From JBCCSZ01 sp039821145 (GTDB lineage: Bacteria; Bacteroidota; Bacteroidia; Chitinophagales; Saprospiraceae): DNA of 64,000 bases. The notes beneath the pieces were generated by a model. That model did no database searches. It was not told where the DNA came from and saw only the letters and a list, made by a program, of their open reading frames with translations. The position numbers and the translations under genes are program-made. The stretch spans positions 1-64,000 of the forward strand of contig JBCBOS010000031.1 in the NCBI GenBank assembly GCA_039821145.1, read 5' to 3'. Below are positions 25,674 through 33,547 of this stretch, piece by piece (position 1 is the first letter of the stretch; each line of letters begins with the position of its first letter).

Positions 25674-27062
25674 TCAAGGTTTTGTTTGTTTGGCAATCAC
25701 ATCTCCTACCTCGCTCTGATTCGGCCGATGATCAGCCAAAGCAGCATCCGCAGGACCGTGTTTGATTTTTTTGTTGAGTAGATAGAGAAACAGTGCCAAC
25801 AGCAGCACATATACAATGGTGAACATGATCAGAGAAAACAGAACTTGCTCTGCCACCACGGCCTTGGAAAGGGCCTCTGAGGTTCGCAGCAGGCCGTACA
25901 CCACCCAGGGTTGGCGCCCCATCTCCGCCGCAAACCAGCCCGCCTGATTGGCAATCTGAGGCAGCAGCACAGCCAGGACAAAGATGCGCAGCAGCCACTT
26001 TTGCTCAAACAATCGCCCCCGCCACCAATAAAAACAAGCCAAAAAGGTCAAGCCGATCAAGGTCATTCCAATGGCAATCATGATGTGGTAGAACTGAAAG
26101 ACCGCATTGATGGCCTGTGGCTGTTCGTCCTTGGGAAAGTCGTCCAGGCCCCGAACGGGATGGGAGAAATCAAAATGGGTCAAAAAACTGACGCCCCCTG
26201 GAATGCTGATGCCCGTGGTTTGCTTTGTCTCCGGGTCCACCCAGCCCAGCAAGTATAGATCAGCAGGAGCCAAGCTGTCGAAATGGCCCTCCATGGCCGC
26301 CAACTTCGCAGGCTGGTGCTCCGCCACAATCTCCGCCGAGCGGTGTCCGGTCAGCAATTGAGAAAAAGAGAAGACCGTCGCCACCAGCAAGGCAATTCGA
26401 AAGGCCTTTTTGGAAATTTCCACATAGCGACTTTTCAAGAGGTAATAGGCGTGGACACTCAACACCAGGAACGCCCCAGCCAAAAAAGCACCGATCCACA
26501 CGTGCAAGATGCGATCGACACTGGAGGGGTTGAATACCATGGCCCAAAAATCGACGATTTCCGCCCGGGCCTCCATGCCCTCCCCCACGACGTGAAAGCC
26601 CGCCGGAGTCTGCATCCAACTGTTGGCCACCACAATCCAGATGGCCGAAAACATGGACCCTAGGAAGACCCCAATGGTTGACAAAAAGTGCATCAGCGGA
26701 CTGACTCGATTCCAACCGAAGAGCAAAATGCCCAAAAAACCACTCTCCAGGGCAAAGGCAAAGATGCCCTCCGCAGCCAGCGCACTGCCAAACACATCGC
26801 CGACATAGCGCGAGTAGGTCGCCCAATTGGTGCCAAACTCAAATTCCATGACAATGCCCGTGGCAACCCCAATTCCGAAGGTCAGCGCGAACACTTTGAT
26901 CCAAAATCGGGTTAACTGTTCGTATTGCTTGTCCCCGGTTTTGAGGTACAGGCCCTCGAAGATCACCAACAGCAATCCCAGACCGATGCTCAAAGGAGGA
27001 TAGATGTAGTGAAAGGCAATGGTGAAGGCAAATTGTATGCGAGATAGTATTTCAACATCCAT
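25674..27062 (-). CDS. cydA: Cytochrome bd ubiquinol oxidase subunit I
   Basis: The product has 462 residues, shorter than E. coli CydA (about 520), consistent with a short-Q-loop bd oxidase. The N-terminus contains FHYIYPPLSIGLG with His18 as the likely heme b595 ligand. Other CydA blocks are FEFGTNWATYSRYVGDVFG, FALESGFLGILLFGW and WFAAEMGRQPWVVYGLLRT. It carries the haems and the quinol site on nine membrane helices. A well-formed promoter lies about 90-120 bases upstream. It is the first gene of a probable cydA-cydB-ACAD-yfcC operon. Confidence 0.95.
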   Translation of the reverse strand: MDVEILSRIQFAFTIAFHYIYPPLSIGLGLLLVIFEGLYLKTGDKQYEQLTRFWIKVFALTFGIGVATGIVMEFEFGTNWATYSRYVGDVFGSALAAEGIFAFALESGFLGILLFGWNRVSPLMHFLSTIGVFLGSMFSAIWIVVANSWMQTPAGFHVVGEGMEARAEIVDFWAMVFNPSSVDRILHVWIGAFLAGAFLVLSVHAYYLLKSRYVEISKKAFRIALLVATVFSFSQLLTGHRSAEIVAEHQPAKLAAMEGHFDSLAPADLYLLGWVDPETKQTTGISIPGGVSFLTHFDFSHPVRGLDDFPKDEQPQAINAVFQFYHIMIAIGMTLIGLTFLACFYWWRGRLFEQKWLLRIFVLAVLLPQIANQAGWFAAEMGRQPWVVYGLLRTSEALSKAVVAEQVLFSLIMFTIVYVLLLALFLYLLNKKIKHGPADAALADHRPNQSEVGDVIAKQTKP

Positions 27063-27152
27063 GACTGTGGGTTTAGATTTGCGTCTATCGGTAAAACCAT
27101 TTTGCCAAAACCTCAGTTTCCCAAGCCCATCTGTTTAGACAGTGTATAAATA

Positions 27153-27182
27153 CAAAAGTATGAGAACTTTTGGGTACTCAAA
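27153..27182 (-). promoter_or_regulatory. Predicted promoter of cydAB
   Basis: On the minus strand TTTG (27182-27179) is followed after 18 bases by TACTTTTG (27160-27153), matching the Bacteroidota -33/-7 pattern TTTG...TAnnTTTG. Transcription would begin near 27148, giving a leader of about 85 bases to cydA. Confidence 0.55.
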
Positions 27183-27333
27183 TTGTGCCTTTGAACGGCC
27201 GCCAATTATTTTTTCACTTTTTTCTGGCCCAAAGGCAACGAAATCGAATGTCGTGCATAATGAGGGTGAACGTTCGTCGAAAATGAAGAGGCAAGACTGC
27301 AACTTCGAATCGTTAACAAACAAAAGTGTTCAA

Positions 27334-28776
27334 ATGAAAAATTATAGATTCCTGTTCCCTGTGCTCCTCCTGCTGATCGGCTTTTCGGCCTGCAAAAAGG
27401 ATGCATTTGAGGAAACCATTACCGAAGTCGAGACAGAAACACCCGTACAAAAGACTGGAAGCGTTGCTTTCCTACTCGTCGAACCAGATGACAATGTACT
27501 CGATGGGGTAGACATCAAAATATACGAAGAGACCACCCTGGTGGGAGAAGGCAAAACAGACATGGATGGCAAACTGGAAGTCGACCTGGGCATCCTCGCC
27601 AATCCCAGCAGCACCATTTACCTACTGGCTGCCAAAGAAGACTACAATGACAAAGCGGAAAGACTGGAGGTGGACGACATCCGAGATACCGAACATAAGA
27701 TCACGATGGCCCCCATGTCGGCCAACGCCCTGGGCATGAATACACAACTCAGAGGCCTACTGTCCAACCAAACGGTGCAGCTCTCGGGAAGGATAGAAAC
27801 CCAAAATGGGGACCCACTGATCAACACCTTTGCATTCTGCTTTGACCAGGCTGCGCTGAACAATGATTCAAGTGCATTTACCGCCATTTTGCTGCCAGAT
27901 GCCGATGGAAATTACGAGTTCCTGGCCCCCGCCAATGTCCCCTTGTTCTTCACCGTACTCGCATTTGACGTTTGCTCCCAACGACTCTTGGTTTCTTATG
28001 CTGACCAAGATTTGGACCTGGGCGATGGCCTGTGGGCAGAAAACATCGGTCCATTCGACATGGATGCACAATTGGAGCTGACAACAGTTGACGCCCTCGG
28101 TTTTGTCACCAAGACCATTGAAGGAACTGCGGTGGACTGCGATGGCCAGCCATTGGAAGGAGTGACGGTAGAAGTTTCGACAACAGCCTCGGGAAGTCAG
28201 ACAAGCATACAGGTAGTCACCAATGCCAATGGAGAGTATACTGCCGATCTTTCCATCTGCGATCCTGTTGGCCCTACGACCATTGATGTTTCCTTTCTGA
28301 ACAAGGTCATGTACGGCAACGGTACAGCCTCCAACGTATTGGCTTTGGGACAAGACAGATTGACAATGGATGCCATCACTGGCTGCAAAGACACGACCAC
28401 CAGCGATGTGGTATTTTTCCAGGCTGAGACAGCCTTGGGCGACAGTCTCGTCAGTACGACTTTTAAAGTAACTGAATTCCAGCCCGAGCAGCAAATCATA
28501 TTGACCACCGATGCCAACGTGCCAAATGCCCTTGAAATGACATTGGTCTATGATGCCAATACCCTCACTTGGACTGGAACTGCCTTTTCGTTCGATCCGG
28601 AAGGAGATGGTACCGCTTTGTTTGGACTTCCATTGGGAACGACTTTCAATGCCATTCCCTTTGACAACGGCCAAATATTCATCCTTTCCTTACAAAATGT
28701 GCCCATCGAATATCTGAGTGGCCCCAATAGTGGAAGCTCAGATATTTTGAATGGCAACGTATTGATAGGTTTGTAA
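27334..28776 (+). CDS. Lipoprotein with carboxypeptidase-regulatory-like domains
   Basis: The product has 480 residues. ATG at 27334 gives the lipoprotein leader MKNYRFLFPVLLLLIGFSAC; the open frame to 27142 lacks such a leader and is rejected. Three beta-sandwich modules can be seen: GSVAFLLVEPDDNVLDGVDI near residue 45, VQLSGRIETQNGDPL near 150, and EGTAVDCDGQPLEGVTVEV near 265, each with the G-x-V...G-x-P-L-x-G-V pattern of carboxypeptidase-regulatory-like repeats. The protein is probably anchored to the outer membrane. The ECF sigma gene that follows, after a hairpin, could regulate it or be linked to it in envelope sensing; this is inference. Confidence 0.78.
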   Translation: MKNYRFLFPVLLLLIGFSACKKDAFEETITEVETETPVQKTGSVAFLLVEPDDNVLDGVDIKIYEETTLVGEGKTDMDGKLEVDLGILANPSSTIYLLAAKEDYNDKAERLEVDDIRDTEHKITMAPMSANALGMNTQLRGLLSNQTVQLSGRIETQNGDPLINTFAFCFDQAALNNDSSAFTAILLPDADGNYEFLAPANVPLFFTVLAFDVCSQRLLVSYADQDLDLGDGLWAENIGPFDMDAQLELTTVDALGFVTKTIEGTAVDCDGQPLEGVTVEVSTTASGSQTSIQVVTNANGEYTADLSICDPVGPTTIDVSFLNKVMYGNGTASNVLALGQDRLTMDAITGCKDTTTSDVVFFQAETALGDSLVSTTFKVTEFQPEQQIILTTDANVPNALEMTLVYDANTLTWTGTAFSFDPEGDGTALFGLPLGTTFNAIPFDNGQIFILSLQNVPIEYLSGPNSGSSDILNGNVLIGL

Positions 28777-28787
28777 CCACCATTCGC

Positions 28788-28819
28788 CCGGCTGATCTCT
28801 TGACGGAGGGATCAGCCGG
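28788..28819 (+). terminator. Hairpin between lipoprotein and sigma-factor genes
   Basis: A perfect 10-base stem, CCGGCTGATC at 28788-28797 and GATCAGCCGG at 28810-28819, has a 12-base loop. Only TTCACTT follows, so it is a weak intrinsic terminator or an attenuator ahead of the ECF sigma gene. Confidence 0.5.
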
Positions 28820-28842
28820 TTCACTTGACTTAATACGGATTC

Positions 28843-29406
28843 GTGAGTTTACTAAAAATCATTCAGGATTGCATTGATAACAAGCGCGAAGCCCAGTTTT
28901 TGTTGTTTGATACTTTTTCAGATTTTGTCATCAGGATTTGCGAGCGATACTGCCCGGATGTTCCCACGGCAAAAGACCTGTCTCAAATAACATTCATCAA
29001 GATTTTTAAGAATCTGTCGGCCTTCGATGTCCGCAAGGGCAGCTTCAAAAACTGGATACAAAGAATTGCCATCAACGAGTGCCTGCAATTTCTGCGCAAA
29101 AAGAAATTGCTGGTCTTTGTAGATGACTTTTCCACTGTTCGCCTCACAGAGGAATTGGAAGACGATGCGCCTTCCGATGATCACCTGCTGGCCCATGCCC
29201 GGATCAGAGAGTTGATCGACGCCCTTCCCTCAGGCTATCGCACTGTCTTTTTGTTGAGCGAAGTTGATGGCTATTCACACAAGCAAATTGGAGAAGAACT
29301 GGGCATCAGCGAAGCGACTTCTCGCAGTCAACTTTTCAAAGCCAAAAAGGCACTAAAAAAAAATTGGGAATCGACATCTCCCATCCGTAAAGCACTCCAA
29401 GGATGA
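28843..29406 (+). CDS. ECF-type RNA polymerase sigma factor
   Basis: The product has 187 residues, starting with GTG at 28843; no in-frame ATG is better placed. Region 2 (about residues 20-90) contains DLSQITFIKIFKNLSAFD and NWIQRIAINECLQFLRKKK; region 4 (about 125-175) contains LPSGYRTVFLLSEVDGYSHK and the helix-turn-helix IGEELGISEATSRSQLFKAK. This is the two-domain ECF layout, directing polymerase to specific promoters after release from an anti-sigma factor. Its stop overlaps the next start as ATGA, implying tight coupling with the membrane protein that probably controls it. Confidence 0.92.
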   Translation: MSLLKIIQDCIDNKREAQFLLFDTFSDFVIRICERYCPDVPTAKDLSQITFIKIFKNLSAFDVRKGSFKNWIQRIAINECLQFLRKKKLLVFVDDFSTVRLTEELEDDAPSDDHLLAHARIRELIDALPSGYRTVFLLSEVDGYSHKQIGEELGISEATSRSQLFKAKKALKKNWESTSPIRKALQG

Positions 29407-30797
29407 AAAAAGAAAGCAACCAAAATCGAATCAGAGACGCCTACGACAACCAGCCAGTCTCTCTGGACAAAGCCGAGCTTTGGCAGGCCATTGAATCAGA
29501 ATTGCCCCCGGAGGAAAAGGAGCGAAAATTCCTTCTTTGGTGGTTCGCCGGAGCAGCCTTGCTTGGCATTGCCCTCCTGCTCATCTTCTTGCCCGGTCCA
29601 ACTCAAGAAGCTGTTCAACCACCCAGCAGCGCATTCGCTCAAAAGCCTGCGCAAGAGCCACTGTCCTCTCCCTCGGATGCACCTGTAGAGAATGCCCTGA
29701 CAAAGGAAGCAAAAACTGAGGCTGCGAAAGATGTTGTCTTCTCTGAGGCATCCACTGATTCCAAAGAAAACCGCACAGCACTCAGCACGCCTCCGCCTCA
29801 AACACCTGATGCCAACCCAAGCACCGCCTCCTCGTCCTCCGGCCAAAACCAACAGGCTGTGATTGCGATGGAGGATCAGACAACAGCGCCATCTCAAAAG
29901 CCCAAAGCCCCCTTGCTGACAAGCAATGAGGTAGCTGACAAGCAAGACAAAAATACAGTACCTCCCCGCACAGCAATTGGCCTGAGTCCAGCGATCCAAT
30001 TCAAAAATCCAGGTCTTCTGCCGACGACTTCCCCCGAAGAACAAGCCATTCCGACTGTATCTCTGCCAGACTGGCCACCCAAGACACAGACGCCCAAGTG
30101 GCAAATGTCTCTTTCTGCTGGTTACCTCAGCAGCCGCCGCCAGTACAATTCTGGCAATGCGACAGTCCGCAATTTGAAGGAACAAAATGAGACAGAGTTA
30201 CCAGGCTGGGGCATGAACTATTTGGTTCAATACCGAATCCTTCCCAAGCTTTCCATCGGCCTTGGGTTGGAATACCAGCAGCTTCGGGAGCGCATCGATT
30301 GGGAGGGCGTAACCGATGTACGCCAGACAGCGGTCGAATCGGATTCTGCTTCTTTTTTCATCTACCAAAGTGTCCGGGTTTTTCACCCTGGCACCCTGAG
30401 TCGCACCGAGACCGACTACACCCGCCTGCGCGACTACAACGACATTCACCGCCTGAGTCTGCCCATAGAGCTGCAATTCGATCTGTGGCAGCGCGGCAAA
30501 TGGGGCATCGGCTTGCAGGCCGGTGGCAAGATCAATTTGATCAACTGGGCCAGTGGCCGCTTTGTCACGGCGGATGACGAGGTGCTTGATGTGCAACGCT
30601 CGAAGCAGCTGTTTCGCAAAAGAGGGGGGCATGCTTTGTATGGAGGGCTTCGGCTGGCGTATCGCTTGGGGCAGCAGTGGGGCATCAGTTGGCAGGGGCA
30701 GTACGAGCGGCAGTTGTCAGATGTGTATCGAGAAGGAGATTTTGGGTATCGCTATGGGCTGTGGGCGCAGCGATTGGGAGTGAATTGGCGGTTTTAA
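29403..30797 (+). CDS. Anti-sigma-like/outer-membrane beta-barrel protein
   Basis: The product has 464 residues. Residues 1-42 are charged and cytoplasmic in character (YDNQPVSLDKAELWQAIESE), residues 43-63 form one membrane helix (FLLWWFAGAALLGIALLLIF), and residues 65-225 are a Pro/Ser/Thr/Ala/Glu-rich spacer. The remaining 230 residues alternate polar and hydrophobic residues as in outer-membrane barrels and end in the terminal-Phe pattern LGVNWRF. The spacer could cross the periplasm, so one chain might link the sigma factor to the outer membrane. It overlaps the sigma gene by 4 bases, as anti-sigma genes commonly do. The direct sigma-binding role is inferred from position. Confidence 0.7.
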   Translation: MKKESNQNRIRDAYDNQPVSLDKAELWQAIESELPPEEKERKFLLWWFAGAALLGIALLLIFLPGPTQEAVQPPSSAFAQKPAQEPLSSPSDAPVENALTKEAKTEAAKDVVFSEASTDSKENRTALSTPPPQTPDANPSTASSSSGQNQQAVIAMEDQTTAPSQKPKAPLLTSNEVADKQDKNTVPPRTAIGLSPAIQFKNPGLLPTTSPEEQAIPTVSLPDWPPKTQTPKWQMSLSAGYLSSRRQYNSGNATVRNLKEQNETELPGWGMNYLVQYRILPKLSIGLGLEYQQLRERIDWEGVTDVRQTAVESDSASFFIYQSVRVFHPGTLSRTETDYTRLRDYNDIHRLSLPIELQFDLWQRGKWGIGLQAGGKINLINWASGRFVTADDEVLDVQRSKQLFRKRGGHALYGGLRLAYRLGQQWGISWQGQYERQLSDVYREGDFGYRYGLWAQRLGVNWRF

Positions 30798-30820
30798 GAT
30801 GTGATCAGGCCAATGCTGCC

Positions 30821-32536
30821 TTATGATTCGTTCAAAACCAATAGGAAGTCTTCATCCTCCCAGTAGGTCTTCCAGTCTGTATCTTCCAGCACATAGGCTG
30901 GCGGCAATTCTCGCTTTTTCATGGACTGTTTGAGGTATTTCAGGGCTTGGTCTTTTTCTTGTCGGATGGCATACCAGCAAGCCAGGTTGTAGGCATTTCC
31001 TCCCAACTCGACGCATCTTTCCAGTTTTTCCCCACTCTCTCGATCCAGCGCTTCATCATTGCCCAATGCTTTGGCCAGTTCTGAGAGCGCACAGCCCCAG
31101 TTGTAGTACACCATGGCATCTTGGGAATCGATTTCTGCTGCCTTGGCAAATTTGTCAAAACTTTCTCGGTAGCGATTCGCGTCTCCTTCTTGCCGTCCCA
31201 GGTCGAGCAAAGCGGTTCCCCAATTGTACAGAATGTTTACGCTCTGCGGCTTGATGGCGGCGGCTTTGGCAAACTTGTCAAAACTCTCCTCAAACAGTTT
31301 CTTGTCTCTTTTTTCCTTGGCCAGTTGTAATAAGGTTGTGCCCCAGTTGTAATAAGCAGGGGCATATTGAGGATCGAGTTGAACGGCCTTGGCATATTTT
31401 TCCAACGAATCCTGGTACCAGTCGAATCTGTTTTCCTGCTTGCTCACATCCACCAAGGCATTTCCCCAGTTGTTGTACGCCATGGGGTAGTTGGGATTCA
31501 AATCGATGGCGCATTCGTACTTGTCGATGGCTTTCTTGTGCTGGCCACTCAGATGAAGCTCCAGCCCTTCCGAAAAGTACTTCAAGGCCTCTCTCTCCAA
31601 TTTCTTGCCCACTTCCAGAGACTTGCCCTTCAATCGTTCCAGCTCTTCTTGCACTTGCTGCAGCTGTTCTTCCAATTGGAGGGCTTCCGGAGATTTCCGA
31701 CTGCTGTGCTGGCGTTTGAGGTCTACCAACTCTGCAATCAGATCGGGGATTTCAGAAAATTCCTGTATGGGAATCTGGTGCAAAAAACCCAGGTTCTCTC
31801 CAATGGGTGTCTTGGAAATGATGAAGTGCTTTTGGTTGTAGGGCCCTTTGAGGCGTTTGATCTCGGCAAAGAGACTGTTGATCTGAAAATCTCCCATCCC
31901 ACAGCCGATGAACAAAACCGTTTTGTTGACGATGATGTTTTTCAAGACCAACAGGGCGTGTTCCGCATCTTTGTTGGGATTGTTGTAGAGCGCATCATAG
32001 TCCGACGGGAAGAGTACCATCGAGCCTGCATTTTCCACACAACCGTGCAACTTGAACAGCAAGGGGACTCTGCCAGAGCGCTGTTTTGTCAGCTCGTAAT
32101 TGCGCCCTTGATAGGCGACCCAACTCCTCAATTGAGGCACAGCTGTCTCAAAACAGGTATCGTAATTGGTGGTGAGGATTTTTTTCGACAGCTCAAACAG
32201 TTGCCTGTGCAGGGAGTAATCGTTTTCCGTCTCGTGAAGGGCAAGCATGGTCTTGAGAAAGCCGCGAATTTTGCCCTCACTCAGGGAGCGGTCCTTTTGG
32301 ATCAAATCCAGGATGACAATGGGATCGTAGCGCCCGACCAATTGCAGCAGTGGCGCCACATCATAGCCCTCTTGTTCCAAATGTTGAAGACTCCGCTCCA
32401 CCAAATCGTTCCATCCCCCAAAGGCTTGCCCCTCCTTGTTTTTGAGCGGATAAGACAGTCCTGCTCCCACAAAAACGATCAACTCATCTTCGCGAATGGC
32501 CTCGATCAATTCAGGATGGAAAGTGTACTGACTCAT
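30821..32536 (-). CDS. SIR2-domain protein with C-terminal TPR repeats
   Basis: The product has 571 residues from ATG 32536; the longer frame runs over the divergent gene and is rejected. The SIR2 (NAD-binding) domain covers residues 10-290, with VGAGLS at 23-28, TTNYD at 122-126, KLHG with catalytic-type His164, and FIGCGMGD at 209-216. A short coiled coil (QLEEQLQQVQEELERLKG) leads into at least four TPRs (YNNWGNAL, YYNWGTTL, LYNWGTAL, YYNWGCAL). SIR2 proteins of this stand-alone type are known as NAD-depleting effectors in several antiphage systems; deacetylase activity is the alternative. It is transcribed divergently from MoxR. Confidence 0.88.
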   Translation of the reverse strand: MSQYTFHPELIEAIREDELIVFVGAGLSYPLKNKEGQAFGGWNDLVERSLQHLEQEGYDVAPLLQLVGRYDPIVILDLIQKDRSLSEGKIRGFLKTMLALHETENDYSLHRQLFELSKKILTTNYDTCFETAVPQLRSWVAYQGRNYELTKQRSGRVPLLFKLHGCVENAGSMVLFPSDYDALYNNPNKDAEHALLVLKNIIVNKTVLFIGCGMGDFQINSLFAEIKRLKGPYNQKHFIISKTPIGENLGFLHQIPIQEFSEIPDLIAELVDLKRQHSSRKSPEALQLEEQLQQVQEELERLKGKSLEVGKKLEREALKYFSEGLELHLSGQHKKAIDKYECAIDLNPNYPMAYNNWGNALVDVSKQENRFDWYQDSLEKYAKAVQLDPQYAPAYYNWGTTLLQLAKEKRDKKLFEESFDKFAKAAAIKPQSVNILYNWGTALLDLGRQEGDANRYRESFDKFAKAAEIDSQDAMVYYNWGCALSELAKALGNDEALDRESGEKLERCVELGGNAYNLACWYAIRQEKDQALKYLKQSMKKRELPPAYVLEDTDWKTYWEDEDFLLVLNES

Positions 32537-32566
32537 GGCAGATGGCAATATGGTGGTAAAGAAATC

Positions 32567-32599
32567 CAAAATTAATGATTTTTCACTTTCATTCACAAA
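32567..32599 (-). promoter_or_regulatory. Predicted promoter of the SIR2-TPR gene
   Basis: On the minus strand TTTG (32599-32596) precedes TAATTTTG (32574-32567) by 21 bases, a good match to the Bacteroidota consensus. The start site would lie near 32560, about 24 bases before the ATG. Confidence 0.5.
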
Positions 32600-32636
32600 A
32601 GCCCCCCTTTCTCCCACCAGATAACTCTCAGGATCG

Positions 32637-32644
32637 TATCTTTG
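32637..32644 (+). promoter_or_regulatory. Predicted -7 element of the MoxR gene
   Basis: TATCTTTG at 32637-32644 matches TAnnTTTG exactly and lies 25 bases before the MoxR ATG. The upstream -33 box is weak (TTTC near 32608). The element is back to back with the SIR2 promoter. Confidence 0.45.
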
Positions 32645-32668
32645 CCCCTCAATCAACAAACCCAACTC

Positions 32669-33541
32669 ATGGCCCTTACGACTTTTTGGACTGGTTCTGA
32701 CCAATACATTTGCGATGCCGAACTGGCACAAGCCTTTCACATGTCTCGGGTGCTGGGCATGCCCCTGCTCATCGAAGGCGAACCCGGTACTGGCAAGACG
32801 GAATTGCCCATCCAATACGCCGGCGACCAGGGGCTCGACTTGTTTGTCTTTCCAGTGGGCTCCAAAAGTCATCTCGAACAGTTTGTGGCCCGCTTCGATC
32901 ACGTCCGCTACCTGCGCGACTCGCAAATCGAAGTCCTCAATGCCCAGCGCGAAGAAAAAGGCCTGCCAGCACTCAGCAGCGAAGGGCGCAGCACCGAACA
33001 GCTCGACGATTACATCCAACTAGGGCCAGGTGCCAAGGCCTTCAGCCAAGCCCACTCGGTTCTGCTGATTGACGAAATCGACAAGGCGCCCAGGGAGTTC
33101 CCCAACGACTTATTGTTTGCCCTGAGTCACCGCCGATTCGTCTTGCCCGAAACCGGACGAGTCATCGAAGTGAGCGAATCCGATATGCCTGCCATCGTCA
33201 TCACCAGCAATCGAGAGCAAGAACTGCCAACGGCTTTCAAAGGGCGCTGCATCTACCACTACATCAGCTTTCCCGAACCCGCCATGATGGAAAACATCCT
33301 GCGCAAACACTTTCCGGATGCCAATGAAGAACTGACCCAAAAGTGCGTCCAGCTGCTTTACTACCTGCGCAACTTTGGCCTGGAACGCGCCCCTGCCACC
33401 CGCGAATTGCTCAACTGGATCAAATACCTGCAAGGGTTTCCCCTGGAAGAAGCACTGCAAAAGGTGGAGAAGCGAGAAGGCATGGGCATTTTGGTAAAGA
33501 CGGAAAAAGATTTGCAAAAAATTTTGAGCAAAATGAAATAG
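32669..33541 (+). CDS. MoxR-type AAA+ ATPase
   Basis: The product has 290 residues; ATG at 32669 is used, since the frame's earlier start at 32642 is a TTG lying on the predicted promoter. Walker A is GEPGTGKT at 37-44, Walker B is VLLIDEIDKA at 131-140, followed by a sensor-1-like VITSNREQELP and an arginine-finger region FKGRCIYHY. MoxR ATPases work with VWA proteins, encoded 6 bases downstream, as chaperone-like assembly or remodelling pairs. The partner complex here is not known. The divergent SIR2-TPR gene may belong to the same functional unit. Confidence 0.9.
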   Translation: MALTTFWTGSDQYICDAELAQAFHMSRVLGMPLLIEGEPGTGKTELPIQYAGDQGLDLFVFPVGSKSHLEQFVARFDHVRYLRDSQIEVLNAQREEKGLPALSSEGRSTEQLDDYIQLGPGAKAFSQAHSVLLIDEIDKAPREFPNDLLFALSHRRFVLPETGRVIEVSESDMPAIVITSNREQELPTAFKGRCIYHYISFPEPAMMENILRKHFPDANEELTQKCVQLLYYLRNFGLERAPATRELLNWIKYLQGFPLEEALQKVEKREGMGILVKTEKDLQKILSKMK

Positions 33542-33547
33542 GCATCC

